A DNA stretch of 64,000 nucleotides from Methylophaga thalassica MP (GCF_000214595.1 NZ_AFIG01000003.1:682001-746000); one strand, 5' to 3'. Numbered from the stretch's first letter, positions 17,625-27,415 are shown. Translations and numbers: made by a program. Notes: a model not told the origin generated them from the letters alone.

Positions 17625-18422
17625 ATGGATTTGTTACATATTATCGCCTTAGCCTTATTACAAGGCCTGACTGAATTTTTACCTATTTCCAGCTCGGCTC
17701 ACCTTATTTTATTACCTATTATTGCTGACTGGCAGGATCAAGGATTGGCCTTTGACGTTGCCGTTCACGTCGGAACATTAACTGCCGTTATTATCTATTT
17801 CCGTCGGACAATTCGGGCCTTGATAGTGGACTGGTTTAAGTCAGTTGCGCAAAAGCAGACTATCGGTGACAGTAAATTAGCTTGGGCAGTGCTGTTTGGC
17901 ACTATTCCTGTCGGTTTAGCAGGTTTATTTTTAGGGGACCTGGTAGAAACAAGTTTCCGCAGTCCACTTGTCATTGCGACAACCACTATCGTTTTTGGCC
18001 TGTTATTGGGCTGGGCAGATTGGCAAGGTAAACGCATTCGTAATGAAAATCGACTAAATTGGTTTGATGTACTTTTTATTGGCATTGCTCAGGCGATTGC
18101 GCTGATTCCAGGTACATCACGTTCAGGCATAACAATTACTGCAGGTTTGATGTTGGGTCTAACACGAGAGGCTGCAGCTCGTTTTTCTTTTCTGTTATCA
18201 ATTCCGGTCATTGTTCTCGCGGGTGGTTTAAAAATTATTGAGCTTATCGAATCACAACTTGTGATAGACTGGTTTGCTTTATGTGCTGGCGCATTATTTT
18301 CTGCCGTTAGCGCCTATTTATGCATTTTCTTATTTCTAAAAATGCTTGATCGTATTGGGATGTGGCCATTCGTACTATATCGTCTGGTGCTTGGCGTATT
18401 ATTGTTTTGGTTGTTTACTTAA
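17625..18422 (+). CDS. uppP: Undecaprenyl-diphosphatase
   Basis: 265 residues, about eight transmembrane segments. The catalytic motifs are both present: LLQGLTEFLPISSSAHLILL near the N-terminus (with the catalytic Glu and Ser-rich loop) and PGTSRSGITITAGL near residue 160. The enzyme dephosphorylates undecaprenyl diphosphate so that the lipid carrier can be reused for peptidoglycan and O-antigen synthesis. It is divergent from the large dehydrogenase and lies just upstream of the ribosomal protein promoter. Confidence 0.95.
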   Translation: MDLLHIIALALLQGLTEFLPISSSAHLILLPIIADWQDQGLAFDVAVHVGTLTAVIIYFRRTIRALIVDWFKSVAQKQTIGDSKLAWAVLFGTIPVGLAGLFLGDLVETSFRSPLVIATTTIVFGLLLGWADWQGKRIRNENRLNWFDVLFIGIAQAIALIPGTSRSGITITAGLMLGLTREAAARFSFLLSIPVIVLAGGLKIIELIESQLVIDWFALCAGALFSAVSAYLCIFLFLKMLDRIGMWPFVLYRLVLGVLLFWLFT

Positions 18423-18428
18423 ATAAGG

Positions 18429-18457
18429 TTGACAGCTTTTTCCTTAGTGCGTAATAT
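18429..18457 (+). promoter_or_regulatory. Near-perfect sigma-70 promoter for rplM-rpsI
   Basis: TTGACA at 18429-18434, exactly 17 bases, then TAATAT at 18452-18457. The -35 is consensus and the -10 differs by one base. It gives a leader of roughly 45 bases before rplM, with AGGAG at 18493-18497. Confidence 0.85.
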
Positions 18458-18507
18458 TCTCCCTCTTTATTTAGCCCGCCTGCGTAATTATCAGGAGCAA
18501 CTCGCGG

Positions 18508-18936
18508 ATGAAAACCATAAGTGCAAAACCAGCAGAAGTTCGTCGTGACTGGTTCGTTATTGATGCTGACGGCAAAACATTAGGCCGTATGGCTACTGAA
18601 ATCGCACGTCGTTTACGTGGAAAGCATAAAGCTATCTACACACCACATGTCGACACTGGCGATTACATTGTTGTTATCAACGCTGAAAAACTGCGTGTAA
18701 CTGGTAACAAAATGAAAGATAAAATTTATTATCACCACACAGGTCATATCGGTGGTATCAAGTCTATCTCGCTGGAAAAACAACTCGACAAAGCACCTGA
18801 GCGTGTTATCCAGACGGCTGTCAAAGGTATGCTTCCTAAAAACCCGCTGGGTCGCGCGATGTTCGGCAAACTGAAAGTTTACGCTGGCGCAGAACACCCT
18901 CATACAGCTCAACAGCCTAAAGTGCTGGAAATCTAA
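18508..18936 (+). CDS. rplM: 50S ribosomal protein L13
   Basis: 142 residues, the E. coli length. Recognised by [38 protein letters not shown] and [19 protein letters not shown]. It binds 23S rRNA early in large-subunit assembly. It is followed 12 bases later by rpsI in the universal rplM-rpsI order, behind a strong promoter. Confidence 0.98.
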   Translation: MKTISAKPAEVRRDWFVIDADGKTLGRMATEIARRLRGKHKAIYTPHVDTGDYIVVINAEKLRVTGNKMKDKIYYHHTGHIGGIKSISLEKQLDKAPERVIQTAVKGMLPKNPLGRAMFGKLKVYAGAEHPHTAQQPKVLEI

Positions 18937-18948
18937 TCGGATATTGTC

Positions 18949-19338
18949 ATGGCAGATTCATACTACGCTACAGGTCGCCGCAAAAGCTCAACAGCTCGTG
19001 TATTCCTGAAACCAGGCAGCGGCAACATTTCAATTAACACTCGCACACTGGAAGATTATTTCGGTCGTGAAACTTCTCGCATGGTTGTTCGTCAGCCTTT
19101 AGAGTTAGTTGACATGCTTGAAAAATTTGACCTGAAAATCACCGTTCGTGGTGGTGGTAATAATGGTCAAGCCGGTGCAATTCGTCACGGTATCAGCCGC
19201 GCATTAGTCGAATACGACAACGAATTAAAAGCTGAATTGCGTAAAGCAGGCTTTATCACTCGTGATGCTCGTGCCGTTGAACGTAAGAAAATTGGTCTTC
19301 ATAAAGCACGTAAACGTCCTCAATTCTCAAAACGTTAA
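18949..19338 (+). CDS. rpsI: 30S ribosomal protein S9
   Basis: 129 residues, ending in the conserved basic tail [13 protein letters not shown] that reaches the P-site t[22 protein letters not shown] and the [19 protein letters not shown] block are family signatures. Co-transcribed with rplM; a terminator follows. Confidence 0.98.
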   Translation: MADSYYATGRRKSSTARVFLKPGSGNISINTRTLEDYFGRETSRMVVRQPLELVDMLEKFDLKITVRGGGNNGQAGAIRHGISRALVEYDNELKAELRKAGFITRDARAVERKKIGLHKARKRPQFSKR

Positions 19339-19361
19339 TTGTTGGCTGCTTTTGCAGATCG

Positions 19362-19392
19362 AAAAAAGGCTACCCTTGGGTGGCCTTTTTTT
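19362..19392 (+). terminator. Intrinsic terminator after rpsI
   Basis: Stem of about 14 bp (one G-T pair) built from AAAAAAGGCTACCC and GGGTGGCCTTTTTT, with TT as the central bases, and a T-run on the right. Confidence 0.88.
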
Positions 19393-19469
19393 ATGGCTGG
19401 GATTCTTGCCTCACAAATAATAGGCATGTTATAAAGCCTTTTTATTAAATTCTGGCATGGAACCCAACG

Positions 19470-19952
19470 ATGAATAAACATCTTCGTAACGCCTCAATTG
19501 CACTCACCCTCCTTCTCCCTTCTATGGCTTTCGCAGAACAAGAATCACAAATGTCTTTGTCTGTGGGTGCCTTTGAGGTTTTCGATGATAATACTGCTGC
19601 TGAGATAGGTGTTGAATATCGATTTTCCCCACAAGCGTCGGCTTTTAATTTGATTCCTACCCTTGGAGCAACGTTGACTTCTGATGGTGGTTATTGGGGC
19701 TATGCTGGTGTGAGATATGACATTTATCTCAACAACAACTGGATACTGACACCGAACTTCGCTATTGCGGCTTATGAACAAGGTGGAGGGGTTGATTTAG
19801 GTTACGATATTGAGTTCAGAACAGGTGCCGAACTTGCCTATCAATTTAGTGATAAAAGTCGACTTGGCTTAGGTTTATATCATCTATCCAATGCTAATAT
19901 CGGTGAGAATAATCCTGGTGCAGAATCATTAATTTTAAGCTATAGCTTTTAA
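19470..19952 (+). CDS. pagL: PagL-like lipid A 3-O-deacylase
   Basis: 160 residues with signal peptide (ASIALTLLLPSMAFA). The mature part is an eight-strand-type outer-membrane barrel ending in SLILSYSF. The C-terminal active-site region reads GLYHLSNANIGENNPGAES. His138, Ser140 and Glu152 have the same spacing as the His-Ser-Glu triad known for Pseudomonas PagL. It would remove the 3-O acyl chain of lipid A. It abuts, tail to tail, a lipid A acyltransferase gene. Name by similarity; activity not tested. Confidence 0.8.
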   Translation: MNKHLRNASIALTLLLPSMAFAEQESQMSLSVGAFEVFDDNTAAEIGVEYRFSPQASAFNLIPTLGATLTSDGGYWGYAGVRYDIYLNNNWILTPNFAIAAYEQGGGVDLGYDIEFRTGAELAYQFSDKSRLGLGLYHLSNANIGENNPGAESLILSYSF

Positions 19953-20870
19953 TTATCTGACTTTCTTATATAAACGCCCTTTTCCGTCGGGTTGAGTTTT
20001 AAAGCGACGATGTAACCAGAAATATTGTTCGGGCATCTGTCGAATTTGAGACTCAATCCAGTCATTTATACGTTGAGCATCGACGATATCATCGCCAGAT
20101 GGATATGCCTCCCATGCAGGGAAAATTTGAATATGGTAACTACCATCTGAATTACGTTTAGGCACAAATGGCACCACTTCTGCCCCTGTCATTTTTACCA
20201 TTCTGGCCGTTGCAGGAATGGTGGCCGCAGTCACACCAAAAAATTTGGCAAAGATACTATTTCTTGGGCCAAAGTCTTGATCAGGCGCATACCAGACAAC
20301 TTTATTCTTACGTAATGCGCGCAACATGGCTCTGACATCATCCCGCATTACAATACCTTCGCTATGGTAAATTCGTGAACGCATCATAACGGCATTAAAT
20401 AAGGGGTTCTTAAGATGTCTGAACATCACATAAGCCGGGGTTTGTAACATAATTAAGCGACCACCAATCTCCATACTGGTGAAATGCCCTGTTAGCAAAA
20501 TAACTCCCTTTCCCTTTGCTTTAGCCGCTTCTAAATGCTCTAGCCCTTCATAAGTGACACGTCGGCGAAGTTGCCTATCAGATGCCCACCAGCTTATCGC
20601 GGTTTCGATCATCATCATGCCTGTATTTTTAAGGATTTTCTTGACGAGATATTCTCGTTCAGCATCGCTCATCTCTGGAAAACATAACTCCAGATTTCGT
20701 CGCACCACTTTTGCTCTTGAACGCATAAAGGGTTGCATCAACTGACCGAGCAGCATACCAATACGATATTGTAATTTGGCTGGCAAATACACTGACAAAC
20801 GCATAAGTAACAGCCCCAGCCAACTTAACCAAAAGCGGGGATGTAGAAGTTGTTTATGGAAAATGTTCAT
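19953..20870 (-). CDS. lpxL: Lipid A lauroyl/myristoyl acyltransferase (LpxL/HtrB family)
   Basis: 305 residues. One N-terminal hydrophobic anchor (FWLSWLGLLLMRLSVYL), then the acyltransferase domain with GVILLTGHFTSMEIGG, the HX4E-type catalytic motif of the LpxL/LpxM family, and VWYAPDQDFGPRNSIFAKFFG. It adds a secondary acyl chain to Kdo2-lipid A on the inner membrane. The divergent waaA gene makes the Kdo2-lipid A substrate, a sensible pairing. I cannot say from sequence whether it is the LpxL or LpxM step. Confidence 0.9.
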   Translation of the reverse strand: MNIFHKQLLHPRFWLSWLGLLLMRLSVYLPAKLQYRIGMLLGQLMQPFMRSRAKVVRRNLELCFPEMSDAEREYLVKKILKNTGMMMIETAISWWASDRQLRRRVTYEGLEHLEAAKAKGKGVILLTGHFTSMEIGGRLIMLQTPAYVMFRHLKNPLFNAVMMRSRIYHSEGIVMRDDVRAMLRALRKNKVVWYAPDQDFGPRNSIFAKFFGVTAATIPATARMVKMTGAEVVPFVPKRNSDGSYHIQIFPAWEAYPSGDDIVDAQRINDWIESQIRQMPEQYFWLHRRFKTQPDGKGRLYKKVR

Positions 20871-20946
20871 TCAGGTTCTGTTGCTTTCACAAAGTAGCGC
20901 CTATGCTATCATTCCTGCTTACTTTTCGCTGCTTTATGAGTCTGAT

Positions 20947-22215
20947 TTGAGAGTTTTTTATAATATCGTTTTTACTTTAGCTGTACCTTTTATCCTACTG
21001 CGTCTGTTGTGGCGAGGCACAAAAGCCAGTGCTTACTTCAAACGTTGGGATGAGCGGTTTGCAATCACCCTGCCGAGCGTCAATAAAAGTAAGTCAGTTA
21101 TCTGGGTACATGCCGTTTCCATGGGGGAAGTTGAGGCCTGTCGGCCTTTGGTTGCAGCAATCCAATCTACATACCCTGAGCATCAGATCCTCATTACAAC
21201 AATGACACCGACAGGTAGCACTCGGGTAAAAGCATTATATGCAGATAACGTTATTCACTGTTATCTACCCTATGACTTGCCGGTCATTATGCGTCGATTT
21301 ATACAGGCTATCCAGCCTGTATTTGGTGTCATTATGGAAACTGAGTTATGGCCCAATCTTATTCATCATTGCCGTAAGCAAAATATTCCGTTGGTGTTGG
21401 CCAATGCAAGGATGTCTGAGCGTTCATTAAAAGATTATCAGCGCATCCCTTCTCTAACACGAGAAATTCTACAAAGCTTTACCGTGATAGCTGCCCAAGC
21501 TCAACAAGATCGTGAGCGTTTTATAGAGCTTGGCGCCGATAGAGATAAAGTGCATGCTGTCGGTAATCTCAAATTTGAAGTCAATTTATCTCCTACTATT
21601 GTCGAGCAAGCTGAAGCCATTCGATCAATGTGGGGGAACCGCTCAGTTTTTATTGCCGCCAGTACACATGAAGGTGAAGATGAAATTATTCTTAATGCCT
21701 CACGCCAAATCCGTGCTCAGGTGCCAGATTTATTGTTAATTATTGTTCCTCGACATCCAGAGCGATTTGATAAAGTAGCGGCTCTCTGCCAACGTGCTGG
21801 CTTCAAAATTCTTCGTCGCAGCGAAAATGGTCTCTGTCGGAGTGATATTCAGATCCTTGTCATTGATAGTATGGGTGAACTCCCTATATTTTATGCCTGC
21901 TCTGATATCGCATTTGTTGGAGGCAGTCTGGTTCCAACGGGTGGACATAATATCCTTGAACCAGCCGCATTATCTCGTCCCGTGATCGTGGGACCTCATG
22001 TCTTTAATTTTGCTGAAATTACACAGCAGTTTATTACTGCTCAGGCAGCTATCCAGGTAGATAATGCAGAAATGCTGGCTACAACGGTGATCGAATTATT
22101 AAAAAACCCTCCAAAACGCACCGCTATGGGTGAAGCCGGACAACAGTTAATCAAGCAAAGTCAGGGCGGCAGCCAACGTTTACTCAACTTAATTAAATAC
22201 AATATTCATGTCTGA
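20947..22215 (+). CDS. waaA: 3-deoxy-D-manno-octulosonic acid (Kdo) transferase
   Basis: 423 residues if translation begins at TTG 20947, giving RVFYNIVFTLAVPFILLRLL as the usual N-terminal anchor and the family length. An in-frame ATG at 20863 would give 451 residues but overlaps the start of the divergent lpxL gene and adds residues unlike the family. Motifs: WVHAVSMGEVEACRPLV, TTMTPTGS, ETELWPNLI, FIAASTHEGEDE, PRHPERF and FVGGSLVPTGGHNILEPAA. It transfers Kdo to lipid IVA on the inner membrane. It overlaps tadA by eight bases. Confidence 0.93.
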   Translation: MRVFYNIVFTLAVPFILLRLLWRGTKASAYFKRWDERFAITLPSVNKSKSVIWVHAVSMGEVEACRPLVAAIQSTYPEHQILITTMTPTGSTRVKALYADNVIHCYLPYDLPVIMRRFIQAIQPVFGVIMETELWPNLIHHCRKQNIPLVLANARMSERSLKDYQRIPSLTREILQSFTVIAAQAQQDRERFIELGADRDKVHAVGNLKFEVNLSPTIVEQAEAIRSMWGNRSVFIAASTHEGEDEIILNASRQIRAQVPDLLLIIVPRHPERFDKVAALCQRAGFKILRRSENGLCRSDIQILVIDSMGELPIFYACSDIAFVGGSLVPTGGHNILEPAALSRPVIVGPHVFNFAEITQQFITAQAAIQVDNAEMLATTVIELLKNPPKRTAMGEAGQQLIKQSQGGSQRLLNLIKYNIHV

Positions 22216-22660
22216 AAAAGACCATTATTGGATGCAGAAAGCATTAGCGCTTGCCCGTAATGCCGAAGCTCAAGGTGAAGTCCCTGTCGGTGCGATTATT
22301 GTCCTCGATGACCAAATCATTGGCCAGGGGTGGAATCAACCCATTGCTAGCCAGGATGCCACTGCACATGCTGAAATTGTTGCCTTGAGACAGGCCTGCC
22401 AGACGATGCAAAATTACCGTTTGCCAGGCTCTGAAATTTACATCACCCTTGAACCTTGCATGATGTGTGCTGGCGCACTTGTTCATGCCCGTATCGCTCG
22501 CTGTATCTACGCAACAGCAGAACCTAAAACAGGCGCTGCCGGTAGCTGCATAGATGCTTTTGCCTTACCTAATCTCAATCACCGGGTCGAATGCACAGCA
22601 AATGTTTTAAAAGAAGAAAGTAGCCAGCTCATCAAAAACTTTTTCAGAGCAAGACGTTAA
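22208..22660 (+). CDS. tadA: tRNA-specific adenosine deaminase
   Basis: 150 residues. The zinc-dependent deaminase motifs are complete: HAE at 54-56 (His ligand and catalytic Glu) and PCMMC at 83-87 (two Cys ligands). EPKTGAAGSCIDAF is the TadA-specific loop. It converts A34 to inosine in tRNA-Arg(ACG), an essential step. Its start overlaps waaA by eight bases, and its 3' end overlaps the convergent trhP by four. Confidence 0.96.
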   Translation: MSEKDHYWMQKALALARNAEAQGEVPVGAIIVLDDQIIGQGWNQPIASQDATAHAEIVALRQACQTMQNYRLPGSEIYITLEPCMMCAGALVHARIARCIYATAEPKTGAAGSCIDAFALPNLNHRVECTANVLKEESSQLIKNFFRARR

Positions 22661-24003
22661 AGATATCGAGCAAGTAATGCTTTCTCAGGGATATCCCCCT
22701 GATAAGGAATATAGACTTTGTGACCACTTCCAGGCGCCAGTTCAATATCATGACGTTCTTTATCTAATAACTTATCGAGTATCAGCGTTTTGTTTCCTTC
22801 AGGCATAACCAGTTCTAATTTATCACCGACAGAAAACCGGTTTTTTACATCAATCTCCAGACACTGCTTGTCAGCATGATACGCCAAGACTTCACCAACA
22901 TATTGTTGACGCTCATTACTGGAATAACCATGTAAATAATTTTGCTGTTCTTGAGTCGGATGTCGTTGATAAAAGCCATCGGTATAGCCGCGGTTTGAAA
23001 GATTATCCAGTTGACCGATAAGCTCAGGGTTAAATCGACGGCCAGCCAGTGCATCATCAATCGCCTGGCGATATATCTGAGTGGTGCGGGCAACATAATA
23101 GACGGACTTGGTACGACCTTCTATCTTCAGTGAATCAACACCAATATTCACTAATCTCTCGATATGCTGAATTGCCCGGAGATCTTTTGAATTCATGATG
23201 TAGGTGCCGTGTTCATCTTCAAAAATCGGCATCAACTCGCCAGGCCGATTTGTTTCTTCTATCAAATACACTTCATCTGCCAGCGGGTGTCTCTCTTGCC
23301 CGCCACAATCAGAAAAACTGTGCTGATTCATCGCATCAAAGGCGTTAAACTCAATTTTCTGTGGCGAATCATCATTATTATCACTGGCATGCGTTTTATA
23401 GTCCCAACGGCAGGCATTGGTACATGTGCCTTGATTAGGATCTCGATGGTTAAAATAACCAGATAATAAACAACGTCCTGAATAAGCAATACATAAGGCA
23501 CCATGAACAAAGACCTCCAGCTCCATATCAGGACAAAGCTGGCGTATTTCTTCAATCTCATCCAACGATAATTCGCGTGATAGGATCACTCTGGATAACC
23601 CCATAGATTGCCAGAATTTCACTGCCTGATAGTTAACGGTATTGGCTTGTACAGATAAATGAACCGGCATTTCTGGCCAGCGTTCACGTACCATCATGAT
23701 TAAACCAGGATCGGCCATAATCAATGCATCTGGCTGCATTTCAATCACCGGTTCCATATCCACCATATAAGTTTTAATTTTTGCATTGTGTGGCATCAGA
23801 TTACTTGCCACAAAGAACTGCTTACCCAAAGCATGGGCTTCTTCAATACCTTGTTGCAAAACAGGCAGTTTATGGAAATCATTATTACGCACCCGCAAAC
23901 TATAGCGCGGCTGGCCAGCATAAACCGCATCGGCACCATAAGCATAGGCATAGCGCATGTGCTGCAAACTGCCCGCGGGTAATAATAATTCTGGCGCATT
24001 CAT
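22657..24003 (-). CDS. trhP: tRNA 5-hydroxyuridine synthesis protein TrhP (U32 peptidase family, YegQ)
   Basis: 448 residues. The opening PELLLPAGSLQHMRYAYAYG and DAVYAGQPRYSLR, the U32 block ELEVFVHGALCIAYSGRC and the cysteine-rich LSGYFNHRDPNQGTCTNACR are typical of YegQ. SLKIEGRTKSVYYVA follows. YegQ (TrhP) uses prephenate to form 5-hydroxyuridine at tRNA position 34. It is a modification enzyme despite its peptidase family label. It is convergent with tadA. Confidence 0.92.
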   Translation of the reverse strand: MNAPELLLPAGSLQHMRYAYAYGADAVYAGQPRYSLRVRNNDFHKLPVLQQGIEEAHALGKQFFVASNLMPHNAKIKTYMVDMEPVIEMQPDALIMADPGLIMMVRERWPEMPVHLSVQANTVNYQAVKFWQSMGLSRVILSRELSLDEIEEIRQLCPDMELEVFVHGALCIAYSGRCLLSGYFNHRDPNQGTCTNACRWDYKTHASDNNDDSPQKIEFNAFDAMNQHSFSDCGGQERHPLADEVYLIEETNRPGELMPIFEDEHGTYIMNSKDLRAIQHIERLVNIGVDSLKIEGRTKSVYYVARTTQIYRQAIDDALAGRRFNPELIGQLDNLSNRGYTDGFYQRHPTQEQQNYLHGYSSNERQQYVGEVLAYHADKQCLEIDVKNRFSVGDKLELVMPEGNKTLILDKLLDKERHDIELAPGSGHKVYIPYQGDIPEKALLARYL

Positions 24004-24160
24004 CGATGATTTCCCATAGAAAAAAAGTGGATAATTATAATCTAAATCTATAAAAATCCAATAAAAACAGTAGTCTCATCACAAATACAGATCGATAACG
24101 GATGCATTCAACTCAATATAAAGTAATAATCTTTGCCTGGTAAAACATTGAGGAAGCTCA

Positions 24161-25561
24161 TTGAGACGATTGATCATTTCTCTACTTGCTATGGCCATGT
24201 TAACGGCATGTGGAGAAGCTCCACCCCAACTCGATCAAATAAAAGAGCGAGGCGAGTTGCGCGTGCTAAACCGATACAGCCTGACCAGCTATTACGTTAA
24301 GGGCAATGATGCTCTGGCGGGCTTTGAATATGAGCTTGCTGAACGCTTTGCTGATCGCCTGGGTGTCAAACTCAAAGTCATTGTGCCTGAAAATCTCGGC
24401 ACCATGCTGCATATGATTGAAGAAGGCCGCGCAGACATTGCTGCCGCCGGTTTAACCGTTACCGAACAGCGTAAAGAATTATTACGCTTTGGCCCGGTTT
24501 ATCATGAAGTCACACAGCAGCTCGTCTATAAACATGGCAATATCAGGCCGAAAGATATTACTGATATCGTCAACGGCACTCTGGAAGTCGTAGCCGATAG
24601 TAGTCATGTAGAACAATTACAGGCATTACAACAGGAAATACCAGAACTCTCCTGGCGCGAGAATAAAGAATTGGACAGTCGAGGCTTACTCGAACTGGTG
24701 CAATTAGAACTGATTGATTACACCATCGTTGACTCGAATGAAATGTCAGCAAATCAATCACTCTTCCCCGAACTGCGTGTCGCTTTTGATATTTCTGACC
24801 CTCAGCCATTAGCTTGGGCTATGGCCCCTACAGATGATGAATCACTTTATCTTGAGGTAGTGGATTTTTTCCATGATATTGAAGCCTCTGGTGAACTGGA
24901 TAAGTTAATAGAAAAATACTATGGCCATATTCGTCGCTTTGATTATGTCGATACGCGTGCCATTCATCGTCGTATTCAAACGCATTTGCCACAATACAAA
25001 GACTTATTCAAAGCGGCAGCAGATGAATATGGTTTTGACTGGCATCTTCTGGCGGCCATGGCTTATCAGGAATCGCACTGGAATCCAGAGGCCGTTTCAA
25101 GCACCGGCGTAAAAGGTTTGATGATGCTAACGCGATCTACAGCAAAACAGCTCGGCGTGACCGATCGAGAAGATCCAGAGCAAAGTATCTTCGCTGGTGC
25201 AGCTTACTTAGCATCGTTATATAGTCGCCTGCCCGAACGTATAAAAGATCCTGACCGTACCTGGTTTGCTTTAGCTGCCTACAATACAGGTCTTGGCCAT
25301 CTTGAAGATGCCAGAGTGATCACCCAAAGCATTGGTAAAAATCCGGACTCATGGTCGGATGTCAGAGAAAGCCTGCCATTACTTTCAAAGAAAAAATGGT
25401 ACTCAAAAACCAAACATGGTTATGCTCGCGGCAGTGAGCCGGTGAGATATGTACAAAATACGCGCCGATATTTAAATATCATCTTACATCATGAAGATAT
25501 GACCACGCCTGCAGCACCATCTATACCTGATGTAGACGAAAAATTACCTGCAGCCTTATAA
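24161..25561 (+). CDS. mltF: Membrane-bound lytic murein transglycosylase F
   Basis: 466 residues starting at TTG 24161, with AGGA about eight bases upstream; no other in-frame start gives a signal peptide. Lipoprotein signal with LTACG. Residues about 28-260 are a solute-binding-protein-like domain (GELRVLNRYSLTSYYVKG). Residues about 280-430 are the SLT lytic domain with the catalytic Glu in AYQESHWNPEAVSSTGVKG and the later AAYNTGLGH. It cleaves peptidoglycan to 1,6-anhydro products at the outer membrane. A terminator immediately follows. Confidence 0.95.
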   Translation: MRRLIISLLAMAMLTACGEAPPQLDQIKERGELRVLNRYSLTSYYVKGNDALAGFEYELAERFADRLGVKLKVIVPENLGTMLHMIEEGRADIAAAGLTVTEQRKELLRFGPVYHEVTQQLVYKHGNIRPKDITDIVNGTLEVVADSSHVEQLQALQQEIPELSWRENKELDSRGLLELVQLELIDYTIVDSNEMSANQSLFPELRVAFDISDPQPLAWAMAPTDDESLYLEVVDFFHDIEASGELDKLIEKYYGHIRRFDYVDTRAIHRRIQTHLPQYKDLFKAAADEYGFDWHLLAAMAYQESHWNPEAVSSTGVKGLMMLTRSTAKQLGVTDREDPEQSIFAGAAYLASLYSRLPERIKDPDRTWFALAAYNTGLGHLEDARVITQSIGKNPDSWSDVRESLPLLSKKKWYSKTKHGYARGSEPVRYVQNTRRYLNIILHHEDMTTPAAPSIPDVDEKLPAAL

Positions 25562-25588
25562 AAAAAGCCCGGTGAACCGGGCTTTTTT
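25561..25588. terminator. Bidirectional terminator between mltF and dsbA
   Basis: AAAAAAGCCCGG - TGAA - CCGGGCTTTTTT, a perfect 12-bp stem with A- and T-runs on its sides. It serves the convergent mltF and dsbA genes and overlaps the last base of mltF. Confidence 0.92.
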
Positions 25589-25591
25589 CTA

Positions 25592-26227
25592 TTACTTCTC
25601 AGATGATTTTTCTATCAGGAAATTCACAACGTTAAATAACTCAGGTACCCCGCCCGCTGTACTGGCATCCGTACGATAAGCACCATTAACAATAAAAGAT
25701 GGTACGCCTGTGATACCTGACGTTTGGCTCATGACAAGCGCTTTTTTGACTTTTGCTTTCACACTGAAAGAATTCATTGTTTTCTTGAACTCTTCACGGT
25801 CAATACCTTGCTCAGCAACAAAATCAAGCAGTTGATCTTCAGACGTTAAACGGCGTTTTTCAACGTGAATCGCATTGAATAATTTTGAATGAATTTTATC
25901 AAGATTACCCATAGCTTCAGCGGCATAATACACTTTTGCCAACTCTAACCAGCTGTCACGGAAAATCGCAGGCACTTTCACAAAGTGTACATTTTCTGGC
26001 AATGTTTTTTTCCAGGCATCCACTTCAGGCTCTAATTTAAAGCAGTGTGGGCACGTGTAAGAAAACATTTCAACGACTTCAATTTTATTATCATCCGGTG
26101 TCGCTAATTTCTCAGTAGTCGGAAAATAATGGGTGCCTTCAACGAAATTCATCGGCACAGCAGAAGCTGCCGTTGAAACCAGGCCTAAAAATAGTCCTGT
26201 CGCAAGGGTTTTCATTAATTTCATCAT
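25592..26227 (-). CDS. dsbA: Thiol:disulfide interchange protein DsbA
   Basis: 211 residues with a signal peptide (ATGLFLGLVSTAASA). Thioredoxin-fold active site CPHC at residues 59-62 in FSYTCPHCFKLEP, and the cis-proline loop GVPSFIVNG. It introduces disulfides into periplasmic proteins, here probably including cytochromes and the vicinal-Cys pair of XoxF (inference). It lies downstream of the cytochrome c maturation genes, a common gammaproteobacterial order. Confidence 0.95.
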   Translation of the reverse strand: MMKLMKTLATGLFLGLVSTAASAVPMNFVEGTHYFPTTEKLATPDDNKIEVVEMFSYTCPHCFKLEPEVDAWKKTLPENVHFVKVPAIFRDSWLELAKVYYAAEAMGNLDKIHSKLFNAIHVEKRRLTSEDQLLDFVAEQGIDREEFKKTMNSFSVKAKVKKALVMSQTSGITGVPSFIVNGAYRTDASTAGGVPELFNVVNFLIEKSSEK

Positions 26228-26257
26228 CGTTGAGTATCCTTTATTTTCAATTAATTA

Positions 26258-27415
26258 TTACAATGTGCCATACGAATGAAGGCCACTTAAGAACATATTG
26301 ACACCAAGAAAGGCAAATAAGGTCACGAATAACCCAACGATTGCCCACCATGCCATAGGTTTCCCGTTCCAACCTTTCGTTAAACGCATATGAAGCCAAG
26401 CAGCGTAGTTCAGCCAGACAATTAATGCCCAGGTTTCTTTGGGATCCCATGACCAATAACCACCCCAGGCTTCTGCCGCCCATAAGGCACCTAAAATAGT
26501 TGCTAGAGTGAAGAAAGCAAAACCCAAAGCAATAGTCTTGTACATTAAGTCATCCATCAGACCCAATTCAGGCATCGCCTTAACCCAGCGGCTGTCAGGA
26601 TTAACCTGCTGTCTCCATACCACCAGCAAATAGGCCACACCTATCATCGCTGCCATGGAAAAAGCACCGTAGCCAATAAAATTGGCAGGCACATGAATTT
26701 TCATCCAGTAGCTTTGTAGTGCTGGCACAAGCGGCTGAATCTCATGAGCATTTCGTTCAAAGCTATACCAGAGTTGGAAAATAACCGCGGCGCTAATCAC
26801 CAATAAAACGAAGCCACCCAAACTACGGGTTTGATATCGGCGTTCATAAAACAGATATAACAAAGCAGTCACTACCGAAAAAAGAATAAAGACTTCATAG
26901 AGATTACTGACAGGGATATGGCCAATATCCGCACCATGCAGATATGACTCACGCCAACGCACCATAAGTCCGATCATACCCATCGTAACCGCTGCCCAGG
27001 TTAAGCCGTTACCGACTTTTTCTGTAAAACCGGAACGAAAAATATTGCCAGCGAAATACGTCACCGTCGCCATCACAAATAAAGCACTCATCCACATAAA
27101 GGCAGACTGACTGGCAAGTATATAATTGAGCCAGAAGTTAGATTCTCCCGCTTGCAGGTTTTGGCCATACAATGAAACAGCTATCAAGCTAAGCGCTGCA
27201 ACAACCAGGCTGTGCCAACGAAACCCCGGCCAATATTGTCCAAGAAAACCCATCCCGATTGCTGTCAGAGCAATGATGGTAATTTCATAATAATCGAGAA
27301 TCTCGTAATAAGTACCTATTAAACCGACACTAACTAATACCATTAACACACGCCAGAACCAGGCTGCCCATGGTGTCTGTTGCGTCGAGTTCATTGTTGA
27401 GAGGTGTGCTGTCAT
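26258..27415 (-). CDS. ccsB: Cytochrome c biogenesis protein CcsB (CcsA/CcmF-superfamily haem handler)
   Basis: 385 residues, about eight to ten transmembrane helices. The tryptophan-rich haem-binding loop AWGGYWSWDPKETWALIVWL is intact. With ResB it forms the System II synthetase, which carries haem across the inner membrane and attaches it to apocytochrome CXXCH motifs. Naming differs between systems (CcsA in plastids, CcsB or ResC in bacteria). Immediately downstream of resB. Confidence 0.92.
   Translation of the reverse strand: MTAHLSTMNSTQQTPWAAWFWRVLMVLVSVGLIGTYYEILDYYEITIIALTAIGMGFLGQYWPGFRWHSLVVAALSLIAVSLYGQNLQAGESNFWLNYILASQSAFMWMSALFVMATVTYFAGNIFRSGFTEKVGNGLTWAAVTMGMIGLMVRWRESYLHGADIGHIPVSNLYEVFILFSVVTALLYLFYERRYQTRSLGGFVLLVISAAVIFQLWYSFERNAHEIQPLVPALQSYWMKIHVPANFIGYGAFSMAAMIGVAYLLVVWRQQVNPDSRWVKAMPELGLMDDLMYKTIALGFAFFTLATILGALWAAEAWGGYWSWDPKETWALIVWLNYAAWLHMRLTKGWNGKPMAWWAIVGLFVTLFAFLGVNMFLSGLHSYGTL

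Noticed and set aside
20776..20946. Upstream extension of waaA
   Set aside because: It overlaps the divergent lpxL gene and adds residues not seen in the family; the TTG at 20947 gives normal length.
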